A stretch of DNA of 7,102 nt from positions 1-7,102 of the forward strand of contig RFUP01000114.1 of assembly GCA_009922885.1 (NCBI GenBank), read 5' to 3'. This document shows positions 1 through 6,874 of this stretch, in pieces. The notes under the pieces are model-generated. The model searched no databases. It saw nothing but the letters and a program-made list of their open reading frames with translations, and was not told where the DNA came from. A program made the position numbers and the translations under genes. The first letter of the stretch is position 1. Each line of letters begins with the position of its first letter. This DNA is from Paracoccaceae bacterium. GTDB lineage: Bacteria > Pseudomonadota > Alphaproteobacteria > Rhodobacterales > Rhodobacteraceae.

Positions 1-115
1 GTAAAGGAGTTGTTGCGAAGTTTTCTTTCGTCACGCGATATTGGTTTTGCACTTACGTGCCCGCGATCAGCGCAAGAGGAGGCGATGATCGCGTTTCACG
101 AAATGGGAGGATGAA
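1..115 (+). promoter_or_regulatory. Leader/upstream region of the ABC importer operon
   Basis: There is no convincing gene here. The region holds several small symmetric elements: a GCAC-TTAC-GTGC dyad at 49-60, an 8-bp perfect inverted repeat (62-69 with 86-93), and the hexamer CGCGAT three times (34-39 and 62-67 direct, 88-93 inverted). A weak sigma-70-like pair can be drawn (TTGCGA at 13-18, GATATT at 37-42, 18-nt spacer), matching four of six consensus positions in each box, so the promoter itself is only a guess. The ribosome binding site of the first gene is GGGAGG at 105-110. Confidence 0.35.
62..93 (+). repeat. 8-bp inverted repeat in the operon leader, AGGAGG in its loop
   Basis: CGCGATCA at 62-69 is the exact reverse complement of TGATCGCG at 86-93, with a 16-nt loop between. 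The loop contains AGGAGG (77-82), a strong anti-16S match but not the one used by the downstream gene. It could be an operator dyad or an RNA hairpin close to the start codon at 116. The symmetry is seen directly; a function is inference. Confidence 0.45.
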
Positions 116-1412
116 ATGTCCACAAGCAACTTCACCCGTCGTGGGGTGTTGAAAACTGGTGCCGTCGCTGGCGCAGGTCTCGCACTACCGACGATCTTTA
201 CCGCATCCTCGGCGGCGGCCTTCACCAACGAACCGACCGGCTCCAGCGTTACGCTGGGCTTCAACGTTCCGCAGACCGGCCCCTACGCCGATGAAGGCCT
301 CGACGAACTCCGCGCATTCGAACTCGCTGTCCAGCACCTGAATGGTGAAGGCGACGCCGGTATGATGAACACCTTCACCTCGAAGGCGCTCAAAGGGAAC
401 GGCATCCTCGGTAAAAAAGTCGAATTCGTCGATGATCGAAAAAGACAAAGCTGTCATGATCTCCGGCGGTTCGTCCTCCGGCGTGGCCGTTGCTGTGCAG
501 GGTCTCTGCCAGGAAGCGGGCGTGATCTTCATGGCGGGTCTGACCCACTCGAACGACACCACCGGCAAAGACAAGAAGGCAAACGGCTTCCGCCACTTCT
601 TCAACGCCTACATGTCCGCTGCCGCCCTCGCACCCGTGCTGCAGAAGCTCTACGGTTCCGAGCGCGCGGCCTATCACCTCACTGCCGACTACACCTGGGG
701 CTGGACGCAGCAAGCGTCGATCCAGGCGGCAACCGAGGCGCTTGGCTGGAAGACCGTTAACAACGTTCTCACCCCGCTCGCCCAGACCGACTTCTCGTCC
801 TACATCGCGCCCGTTCTGAACTCCGGCGCAGACGTTCTGGTTCTGAACCACTACGGCGGGAACATGGTGAACTCGCTCACCAACGCTGTGCAGTTCGGCC
901 TGCGTGACAAGCAAGTGAACGGCAAGACCTTCGAAATCATCGTTCCGCTTTACTCGGAGCTGATGGCGAAGGGCGCAGGTGCCAACATCAAGGGCATCGT
1001 CGGTTCGCAGAACTGGGACTGGAAACTCCAGGACGAAGGCACCAAGGCATTCGTCAAGTCCTTCGGCGAGAAGTATGGCTTCCCGCCCAGCCAGGCTGCA
1101 CAAACCTGCTACGCACAAACCATCCTCTATGCGGATGCTGTGGAGCGTGCCGGTTCGTTCAACCCCTGCGCCGTCGCAGAAGCGCTCGAAGGCTTCGAGT
1201 TCGACGGTCTCGGCAACGGTGCAACGACCTACCGCAAAGAAGACCACCAGTGCTTCAAAGACGTGCTGGTCGTGCGCGGCGCGATGACCCCGGAATCCGA
1301 ATTCCACCTCGTGGAAATCGTCGAGGTCACGCCGGTGGCACAGGTCACTTACGATCCGGAACACCCGATGTTCGCAGGCGGCCAGCTCGGCGCATGCAAC
1401 CCGGGCGCCTGA
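116..1412 (+). pseudogene. Periplasmic substrate-binding protein of a Liv/HAAT-type ABC importer, frameshifted with an internal deletion
   Basis: In an intact operon this protein would capture the solute in the periplasm and deliver it to the permease pair encoded downstream (type I periplasmic binding fold, Peripla_BP_6/LivK-like). Two frames are needed. The first runs from ATG 116 (GGGAGG five nt upstream) and gives a Tat-type signal (TRRGVLK at residues 7-13, hydrophobic stretch, probable AxA cleavage after residue 35) and the first strands (VTLGFNVPQTGPYADEG, then GKKVEFVD). Family-like sequence ends at about residue 106, and the frame then reads foreign residues to a stop at 758-760. The second frame picks up at ATG 432 (MIEKDKAVMISGGSSSG) and continues without a break through HSNDTTGKD, TADYTWGW and LNSGADVLVLNHYG to TGA 1410-1412. 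The stretch that normally joins VEFVD to SMIEKD, roughly 15-20 residues (DTQTK-type turn plus helix), is absent. ATG 432 lacks a Shine-Dalgarno and any signal sequence, so neither fragment should work alone. A sequencing or assembly error is the main alternative. Confidence 0.85.
428..434 (+). other. Frame break/deletion junction in the binding-protein gene
   Basis: The upstream frame reads GTC-GAT (V-D, 428-433) and the downstream frame reads TCG-ATG-ATC (S-M-I, 429-437), so the junction lies in GTCGATG. Both frames look native right up to this heptamer. The frame change corresponds to a net loss of 3n+2 bases. The size of about 50 bases is inferred from the protein family's usual layout, not measured. 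Confidence 0.7.
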
Positions 1413-1428
1413 TCTAAGGCTCACCACA

Positions 1429-1462
1429 AGGGGTCACGCGCTCACCCGAGCGCGTGACCTCT
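1429..1462 (+). promoter_or_regulatory. Strong stem-loop between the binding-protein and permease genes
   Basis: GGTCACGCGCTC (1432-1443) pairs perfectly with GAGCGCGTGACC (1448-1459) across a 4-nt ACCC loop. A G-U, a G-C and an A-T pair extend the stem to about 15 bp. No run of T follows, so it is not a canonical intrinsic terminator. Hairpins at this point in binding-protein-dependent operons are known to protect the upstream mRNA 3' end or reduce read-through, giving more binding protein than permease. That role is inferred here from position and stability. Confidence 0.75.
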
Positions 1463-1528
1463 GCACCTCTGGAAAGCGCTTCGCAACCAGAGCATGAACA
1501 CCACCCAATAAATCCACAGGTGGGAACG

Positions 1529-2560
1529 ATGGACGCCATTATCCTTCAGATCCTGAACGGGCTCGACAAGGGATCTGCCTACGCGCTGATCGCCCTCGGG
1601 CTTACGCTCATTTTCGGCACACTCGGTGTCGTCAACTTCGCGCACGGGGCGCTTTTCATGATCGGTGCCTTCTGCGCCGTATCGATGAACCGCCTTCTGA
1701 CCATCAGCCACGAGGTGCTCGATCCGACCAAGAAAGACTTCCTCGGCAATCCGCTGAAAGTCAAAACGCCCTATGTTTCCGAGTGGTTCGGCCCTGAAAC
1801 AGGTGCCGCGCTCATTGATTGGGCCGTGCCGCTTTCGATCCTCCTGACCATCCCTGTGATGATCGGGATCGGCTTCGTGATGGAGCGCGGGCTTATCAAG
1901 CACTTCTACAAGCGCCCCCACGCCGACCAGATCCTTGTGACCTTCGGCCTTGCCATCGTTCTTCAGGAAATCATCAAGTATTTCTACGGCGCGAACCCGA
2001 TCCCGACCCCTGCTCCAGATGTATTCCGCGGCTCTTTCGACTTCGGCGTGCTTCTCGGCTTCGACGCGAATACGATCATCTACCCCTACTGGCGTCTGGT
2101 CTACTTCGGCTTCGCAGCCATGATCATCGGCGCGGTGTTTGCCTTCCTGCAATTCACCACCTTCGGCATGGTCGTCCGTGCTGGCATGGCTGATCGCGAA
2201 ACCGTGGGCCTCCTCGGCATCAACATCGACCGCCGCTTCACCATCATGTTCGGCATCGCCGCCGCTGTCGCGGGCCTCGCAGGTGCGATGTATGCCCCGA
2301 TCAACAGCCCGAATTACCACATGGGCATGGACTTCCTCGTCCTCAGCTTCGTCGTGGTGGTTGTTGGCGGTATGGGCTCCCTGCCCGGCGCCGTCGCCGC
2401 AGGCTTCATGCTCGGCGTGCTCGAATCCTTCGCTTCGATGAACGAAATCAAGTCGCTCATCCCCGGCATCGACCAGATCATTATCTATCTCGTCGCCATT
2501 ATCATTCTGCTGACCCGTCCACGGGGCCTCATGGGCCGCAAGGGCGTGATGGAGGAATAA
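1529..2560 (+). CDS. livH: Liv/HAAT-type ABC importer permease, LivH subunit
   Basis: This is one of the two inner-membrane permease subunits forming the translocation path. It has 343 residues. ATG 1529 is chosen because AGGTGGGA (1518-1525) precedes it and the product starts MDAIILQILNGLDKGSAYALIALGL, the usual LivH beginning. A longer reading from GTG 1454 would start inside the intergenic hairpin and add a polar, un-family-like tail. Family marks are LTLIFGTLGVVNFAHGAL (about 25-42), the cytoplasmic ATPase-contact loop FGMVVRAGMADRETVGLLGI (212-231), the GGMGSLPGAVAAG motif (280-292) and a basic C-terminal RPRGLMGRKG. Hydrophobic segments alternate along the whole length. Residues about 54-98 form a longer polar stretch than in E. 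coli LivH (308 aa), as seen in Urt-like and other divergent members. The stop is 3 nt before the next gene. The subfamily is clear, but the transported substrate is not: amino acids, urea/amides and aromatic or carboxylic acids are all handled by relatives. Confidence 0.93.
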   Translation: MDAIILQILNGLDKGSAYALIALGLTLIFGTLGVVNFAHGALFMIGAFCAVSMNRLLTISHEVLDPTKKDFLGNPLKVKTPYVSEWFGPETGAALIDWAVPLSILLTIPVMIGIGFVMERGLIKHFYKRPHADQILVTFGLAIVLQEIIKYFYGANPIPTPAPDVFRGSFDFGVLLGFDANTIIYPYWRLVYFGFAAMIIGAVFAFLQFTTFGMVVRAGMADRETVGLLGINIDRRFTIMFGIAAAVAGLAGAMYAPINSPNYHMGMDFLVLSFVVVVVGGMGSLPGAVAAGFMLGVLESFASMNEIKSLIPGIDQIIIYLVAIIILLTRPRGLMGRKGVMEE

Positions 2561-2563
2561 CCC

Positions 2564-3760
2564 ATGTTCGGTCTCGACAGAAAAGACACATCCCTTCTGA
2601 TCGTCGTGGCAGCACTTACCCTGCTCGCCCCTTTCCTTCTCAACCCCTTCCCCGAAGGCTCCAGCCTCGCGCAATTCAACGCCGGTTATCCCGACCTGAT
2701 GCAGCGCTTCGTGATCTTCGGGATCTTCGCCATCGGCTTCAACATCCTCTTCGGCCTCACAGGCTACCTCTCCTTCGGCCACGCGGCCTTCCTCGGAGTG
2801 GGCTCCTATTCCGCCGTCTGGATGTTCAAGCTCCTGTCGATGAACGTGATCCCCGCGATCATTCTCGCCGTCATCGTCTCGGGCCTCTTCGCGGTTGTGA
2901 TCGGCTACGTCTCGCTGCGCCGCTCGGGGATCTACTTCTCGATCCTCACGCTGGCCTTCGCACAGATGTCCTTCGCGCTGGCCTACTCGGTGCTGACCCC
3001 GATCACCAACGGTGAAACGGGCCTTCAGATCACCCTGAACGACCCGCGCATCCTCGGCATCAGCCAAACCGCACAGGGCGGCATTCCGGTCACCAACATC
3101 TTCGGCCTCGAAATGCGCTCCACCTACCAGATGGACCTAGGCCCCTGGCTCTTCCAGTTCAACGCGGGCTATTACCTGTGCGCCGCGATCATGCTCGTCG
3201 CTTTCTACGTCGCGATCCGCATTTTCCGCTCGCCCTTCGGCCTCACCCTCCGCGCGGTGAAATCGAACCAGCAGCGCCTGAACTACACCGGCATGAACGC
3301 CAAGCCTTACACGCTGGCCGCTTTCGTGATCTCCGGCATGTATGCAGGCCTTGCTGGTGGCCTCATGGCTTCGATGGACCCGCTCGCAGGTGCCGAACGC
3401 ATGCAATGGACCGCTTCCGGCGAAGTTGTTCTCATGACCATCCTTGGCGGCGCGGGCACGCTCATCGGCCCGATCCTCGGCGCAGGCTTCATCAAGTACT
3501 TCGAAAACATCTTCTCGAAGATCAACGACAATGTGCTCCATGGCTGGTTCAGCTTCCTGCCCGATGGCCTTGAAGACTTCATCGTCGGCATCCTGCACCC
3601 GTTCATCGGCAAAGGCTGGCACCTCACGCTCGGCATCCTCTTTATGCTCGTCGTGATCTTCCTGCCGGGTGGCCTCGTCGAAGGTGGGCAGCGTATCGCC
3701 CGCTGGCTGAAGCGCGGGAAGGCTTCCAAGTCTTCCCAAAACACCAACCCCGCAGAGTGA
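2564..3760 (+). CDS. livM: Liv/HAAT-type ABC importer permease, LivM subunit
   Basis: This is the second membrane subunit, expected to pair with the LivH-type protein. It has 398 residues. ATG 2564 follows GGAGGA (2551-2556) by 7 nt, and that site overlaps the end of the preceding gene, suggesting translational coupling. Diagnostic segments are GFNILFGLTGYLSFGHAAFLGVG (58-80, given in part as the family's GxLSFGHAAF signature), the cytoplasmic coupling loop SPFGLTLRAVKSNQQRL (223-239) followed by a membrane helix with SGMYAGLAGGL (257-267), GGAGTLIGPILGA (295-307) and FLPGGLV (366-372). Residues about 144-200 form a polar extracytoplasmic segment between helices, and residues 314-350 a second inserted polar stretch (ENIFSKINDN to FIGKGW). 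The C-terminus ends in a basic/polar tail. No frame break or missing core element is apparent. Confidence 0.93.
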   Translation: MFGLDRKDTSLLIVVAALTLLAPFLLNPFPEGSSLAQFNAGYPDLMQRFVIFGIFAIGFNILFGLTGYLSFGHAAFLGVGSYSAVWMFKLLSMNVIPAIILAVIVSGLFAVVIGYVSLRRSGIYFSILTLAFAQMSFALAYSVLTPITNGETGLQITLNDPRILGISQTAQGGIPVTNIFGLEMRSTYQMDLGPWLFQFNAGYYLCAAIMLVAFYVAIRIFRSPFGLTLRAVKSNQQRLNYTGMNAKPYTLAAFVISGMYAGLAGGLMASMDPLAGAERMQWTASGEVVLMTILGGAGTLIGPILGAGFIKYFENIFSKINDNVLHGWFSFLPDGLEDFIVGILHPFIGKGWHLTLGILFMLVVIFLPGGLVEGGQRIARWLKRGKASKSSQNTNPAE

Positions 3761-3770
3761 GGAGGCAGCC

Positions 3771-4532
3771 ATGGGCATTCTTGAAGTCAAAGGCGTGAAC
3801 AAGCGCTTCGGCGGCCTCCAGGCACTCGGAGACGTCAACCTCAGCGTCGCGGAAAACACCGTGCACGCCATCATCGGGCCAAACGGTGCAGGCAAGTCCA
3901 CACTCCTGAACTGTCTTGTGGGCAAACTGATCCCCGATACCGGATCGGTGATGTTCCAAGGCCAGTCCGTGCTGGGGCGCAAGCCTTTCGAAATCAACCA
4001 GATGGGCATCTCCCGCGTGTTCCAGACCCCCGAAATCTTCGGTGATCTCTCGGTTCTGGAAAACGTCATGATCGCCTGCTTCGCCAAGCGCGACGGTGCG
4101 TTCAAACTGCGCGCCTTCTCGGAGGCGCTCCGCGACAAGGAAGTCATGGACCGCGCCGAGCAGATGCTCTCTGACGTGAACATGATCGACAAGCGCGGCA
4201 TGCACGCGGCCTCGATGTCTCGTGGCGACAAGCGTCGCCTCGAAATGGCGATGTGCCTCTCGCAAGATCCGAAACTGTTGCTCCTCGACGAACCCACCGC
4301 CGGCATGGCGCGGGCCGACACGAACAACACGATCGACCTCCTGAAAGAGATCAAACAAAAGCGCGACATCACCATGTGCATCATCGAACACGACATGCAC
4401 GTGGTCTTCAGCCTTGCCGACCGGATCACCGTGCTCGCCCAAGGCACGCCGCTGGTCGAAGACCTCCCCGAAAACATCAAGGGCAACCCGAAGGTGCGCG
4501 AAGCGTATCTCGGCGAGTCCGCAGGCCATTAA
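3771..4532 (+). CDS. livG: Liv/HAAT-type ABC importer ATP-binding protein, LivG subunit
   Basis: This is a cytoplasmic ATPase that powers transport as a heterodimer with the LivF-type protein. It has 253 residues. ATG 3771 has GAGGAGG (3759-3765) five nt upstream, overlapping the preceding stop. ABC motifs are in order: Walker A GPNGAGKS (36-43), Q-loop Q85 in VFQTPEIF, signature region MSRGDKRRLE (149-158), Walker B LLLLDEP (169-175) with catalytic E174, D-loop area AGMARAD (177-183) and switch histidine H207 in IIEHDM. The C-terminal region (VLAQGTPLVEDLPENIKGNPKVREAYLG) matches the LivG tail that ends in xxYLG. The signature motif is odd: MSRGD replaces the usual LSxGQ-type sequence, so the ATP site it completes may be weak. 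Otherwise the protein is of normal length and looks intact. Confidence 0.94.
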   Translation: MGILEVKGVNKRFGGLQALGDVNLSVAENTVHAIIGPNGAGKSTLLNCLVGKLIPDTGSVMFQGQSVLGRKPFEINQMGISRVFQTPEIFGDLSVLENVMIACFAKRDGAFKLRAFSEALRDKEVMDRAEQMLSDVNMIDKRGMHAASMSRGDKRRLEMAMCLSQDPKLLLLDEPTAGMARADTNNTIDLLKEIKQKRDITMCIIEHDMHVVFSLADRITVLAQGTPLVEDLPENIKGNPKVREAYLGESAGH

Positions 4533-4544
4533 GGAGCGCGCGCG

Positions 4545-5300
4545 ATGAACGTCAAACCCGACTTCTCCAAAGGGCATAACTATGCCGAAACCGCCCCGGC
4601 CTATCTCTCGGTCTGGGACATGCACGCCTATTACGGCGAGAGCTACATTGTGCAAGGCGTGTCTTTCAACGTCCACGAAGGCGAAATCCTCGCCCTTCTG
4701 GGCCGGAACGGCGCAGGCAAAACCTCCACGCTCCGCTCCATCGCCCGCATCGGCTCGCCCTTGGTCACGCAAGGTGAAATCTGGCTCGACCACCAGCCAT
4801 TGCACCTGAAAACCAGCTACGAGGCCGCCCAACTCGGCATCGGCCTCGTGCCAGAAGACCGCCGCATCATCCCCGGTCTTACCGTGGAGGAAAACCTCAA
4901 GCTCGCACAGATCGCGCCGCCAATCGGCTGGTCGGTGGAACGCCTTTACAACCTCTTCCCGCGTCTTGGCGAACGCCGGATGCAGGAAGGTGTCACATTG
5001 TCGGGCGGCGAACAGCAGATGCTCGCCATCGCCCGCGCGCTCGCGCGTGACATCAAGGTGCTTCTCCTCGACGAACCCTACGAAGGCCTCGCGCCCGTCA
5101 TCGTCGACGAAATCGAACGCACGCTCCGCCACATCAAGGAGCAGGGCATCACCACCGTCATCGTCGAACAGAACGCCGTCCGTGCACTCGAACTCGCCGA
5201 CCGCGCCGTGATCCTCGACACAGGCACCGTCGTTTTCGACGGCTCCGCCCGTGAAGTGCTTGAAAACGCGGAACTCCGCGCCGAATATCTGGCCATCTAA
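4545..5300 (+). CDS. livF: Liv/HAAT-type ABC importer ATP-binding protein, LivF subunit
   Basis: This is the second cytoplasmic ATPase and the last gene of the operon, 251 residues long. ATG 4545 has AAGGAG (4531-4536) 8 nt upstream, overlapping the preceding TAA. Motifs are Walker A GRNGAGKT (53-60), the LivF-type VPEDRRIIPGLTVEENL (102-118, Glu in the Q-loop position), signature LSGGEQQ (152-158), Walker B VLLLDEP (172-178) with E177, then YEGLAP. The switch histidine position is glutamine (Q209 in VIVEQN), which is usual for LivF. About 19 residues precede the first strand (LSVWDMHAYYG), longer than typical LivF proteins that begin near that strand. The well-placed ribosome site supports the longer start. 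The protein ends in YLAI, like LivF homologues. It is followed directly by an intrinsic terminator. Confidence 0.94.
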   Translation: MNVKPDFSKGHNYAETAPAYLSVWDMHAYYGESYIVQGVSFNVHEGEILALLGRNGAGKTSTLRSIARIGSPLVTQGEIWLDHQPLHLKTSYEAAQLGIGLVPEDRRIIPGLTVEENLKLAQIAPPIGWSVERLYNLFPRLGERRMQEGVTLSGGEQQMLAIARALARDIKVLLLDEPYEGLAPVIVDEIERTLRHIKEQGITTVIVEQNAVRALELADRAVILDTGTVVFDGSAREVLENAELRAEYLAI

Positions 5301-5313
5301 CGACGGCCAGTGC

Positions 5314-5366
5314 GCCGCTCCCGGAACAGCATCCTGCTGCTTGCAACCGGGGGCGGCTTATTTTTT
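5314..5366 (+). terminator. Rho-independent terminator of the ABC importer operon
   Basis: GCCGCTCCCGG (5314-5324) pairs with CCGGGGGCGGC (5347-5357), 11 bp with one G-U. Inside its loop a second small stem forms, CAGCA/TGCTG (5327-5331 with 5335-5339, loop TCC). The stem is followed at once by TTATTTTTT (5358-5366). It starts 14 nt after the last importer gene. The other strand lacks a U-run after the hairpin, so it should act only on plus-strand transcription. Confidence 0.9.
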
Positions 5367-5368
5367 CT

Positions 5369-6874
5369 TCACGTCAAACGTGCCCGCAAGTCTGTTTTCA
5401 AAACCTTGCCGTAGTTGTTCTTTGGCAACGCCTCCACCACCTCATAGCGCTTCGGCCGTTTGAACCGCGCAATCCGTTCTCGGCAATGGGCATCCAACAC
5501 TCCGGCGTCCACCACAGCCCCCGGCGCAGGCACCACGAAAGCCACAACGATCTCACCCCACTCGGCATCAGGCGCCCCCACCACGGCCGCCTCATGCACG
5601 CTCACATGCTCCATCAGCGCCTCTTCCACCTCGCGCGGATAGATATTGGTGCCGCCTGAAATGATAAGGTCTTTCGAGCGGTCCTGCATGGTCACATACC
5701 CGTCGGCATCCATGAATCCCATGTCACCAGTCCAGAGCCATCCGCCCTTCAATGTTTCGGCACTGGCCTTCTCGTTCTGCCAATACCCCGGCATCACCAC
5801 GTCACCGCGCACGAGGATTTCCCCCACCGTTCCGCGTGGCACCTCCGCAGCTTCCGCGTCGCCAATCCGCACCTCTACCCCCGACTGCGCGCGCCCCACA
5901 GAAGCCAAACGCTCGCGCCAGCGCGGATTGGTCCTGTCCGTCACATCATGGCGAGAAAGCGCCGTGATCCCCATCGGGCATTCCCCCTGCCCGTAGATCT
6001 GCACGAACACAGGCCCAAACCACTCGACCGCTTCAAGGATATCCGCCAGATACATCGGCCCACCCGCATAAACCACGGTCCGGATCCCCGTGCCGCGCTG
6101 GCCTGCCGCCTTCGCATAGGTGGTGAGCCGCTTCACCATCGTCGGGGCGGCGAACATATGCACACGGCCCAGCTTGGCCGCCAATTCCAAGATCTCCGCC
6201 TCGTCAAACCCACCTGAAGGCGGGCACACATGCCGCGCGCCTTTCAGCACATGCATGAGGCAATAGATCCCTGCCCCATGGCTTAACGGCGCCGCATAAA
6301 GCGCTGCATCTTCTGCCGTCACCTCATCCACATCGGCGAAATAGCTCAGCGCCATCACCGTCAGCATCCGATGCGTGATCATCACCCCCTTGGGCCGCCC
6401 CGTTGTCCCCGACGTGTAGAAGAGCCACGCCAACTCCTCTGCCCGCCGATGCGCGCACGCCAAAGGAGCGCTCTGAAGCGCCGCCTCCCATTCCGCACTC
6501 CCCAGCTCCAGCAAGGAAACCCCGGTTTCCGCCTGCAAAGCCCCGGTCAGATCGGCACTCGTCACCACCAAGGCGGCCCCTGAATTCTCCGCGATCCACG
6601 CCGCTTCCTTGCCATGCAGCTTGCCGTTCACCGGAACCGCCACCGATCCGGCCCACCAGATGCCCCAGAGCGCCACCAGATAATCGGGGCAATTCTTGGC
6701 AAAAAGCGCCACCCGATCCCCCGGCCAGATCCCATGCGCCCGCAAAGCCCCCGCGAACCGCGCCGCCTGCCCGGCAAACTCCGCGTAATTCGCCACGCAA
6801 TCCGTTCCGAGAAAAAGCGCCGGGCGTGCCCCGCCCGCCTCTGCAGCCCGCTCAAGCCAAGTCGCGATATTCAT
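5369..6874 (-). CDS. AMP-dependent acyl/aryl-CoA synthetase (ANL superfamily)
   Basis: The enzyme is predicted to activate a carboxylic acid with ATP to an acyl-adenylate and then transfer it to CoA in the cytoplasm. It has 501 residues, normal for the family. The start ATG (complement of 6872-6874) has GAGGGAG (complement of 6881-6887) 6 nt upstream. Core motifs are present in order: P-loop YTSGTTGRPKG (153-163), APLSHGAG (195-202), IYGQGE (293-298), WTGDMG (381-386), hinge DRSKDLIISGGTNIYP (398-413) and the A10 motif PKNNYGK (484-490) with catalytic lysine K490. The N-terminal domain covers about 1-397 and the C-terminal lid about 398-501. No transmembrane or carrier domain is seen, so it is a free-standing CoA ligase. 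It faces the importer operon tail to tail and starts head to head with a PAS-domain gene. Acyl chain type cannot be told from motifs; fatty, cinnamic-type or other aromatic acids remain possible. Its stop lies just past the importer terminator, with no clear terminator of its own within the short gap. Confidence 0.93.
   Translation of the reverse strand: MNIATWLERAAEAGGARPALFLGTDCVANYAEFAGQAARFAGALRAHGIWPGDRVALFAKNCPDYLVALWGIWWAGSVAVPVNGKLHGKEAAWIAENSGAALVVTSADLTGALQAETGVSLLELGSAEWEAALQSAPLACAHRRAEELAWLFYTSGTTGRPKGVMITHRMLTVMALSYFADVDEVTAEDAALYAAPLSHGAGIYCLMHVLKGARHVCPPSGGFDEAEILELAAKLGRVHMFAAPTMVKRLTTYAKAAGQRGTGIRTVVYAGGPMYLADILEAVEWFGPVFVQIYGQGECPMGITALSRHDVTDRTNPRWRERLASVGRAQSGVEVRIGDAEAAEVPRGTVGEILVRGDVVMPGYWQNEKASAETLKGGWLWTGDMGFMDADGYVTMQDRSKDLIISGGTNIYPREVEEALMEHVSVHEAAVVGAPDAEWGEIVVAFVVPAPGAVVDAGVLDAHCRERIARFKRPKRYEVVEALPKNNYGKVLKTDLRARLT

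Noticed and set aside
85..114. 9-codon leader peptide gene (ATG 85 to TGA 112-114)
   Set aside because: Its AGGAGG is only 2 nt from the ATG, and the peptide (MIAFHEMGG) has no run of a regulatory amino acid as in attenuators. It is too weak to call as a gene and is kept only within the leader finding.
428..434. Programmed ribosomal frameshift to join the two binding-protein frames
   Set aside because: No slippery heptamer of the X-XXY-YYZ type or downstream pseudoknot is seen at the junction. A simple frame change would also still lack the conserved residues between VEFVD and SMIEKD, so deletion explains it better.
390..1427. 345-codon minus-strand open frame opposite the binding-protein gene
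   Set aside because: It is an antisense shadow. The plus-strand product has clear periplasmic-binding-protein motifs and the minus-strand product has none.
1454..1528. Upstream GTG start at 1454 for the LivH-type permease
   Set aside because: It lies in the right arm of the intergenic hairpin, has no Shine-Dalgarno, and would add a polar 25-residue tail absent from LivH proteins. ATG 1529 has AGGTGGGA ahead and starts with the family sequence.
1442..3067. 541-codon minus-strand open frame opposite livH and livM
   Set aside because: Its translation is dominated by D, E, H, G and R with no recognisable domain, and it lies opposite two well-supported permease genes. It is a by-product of GC-rich third-position bias on the plus strand.
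3137..5132. Long minus-strand open frames (449 and 496 codons) opposite livM, livG and livF
   Set aside because: They are low-complexity, composition-driven translations antisense to ATPase and permease genes whose motifs are complete. No own ribosome site or family motif is seen.
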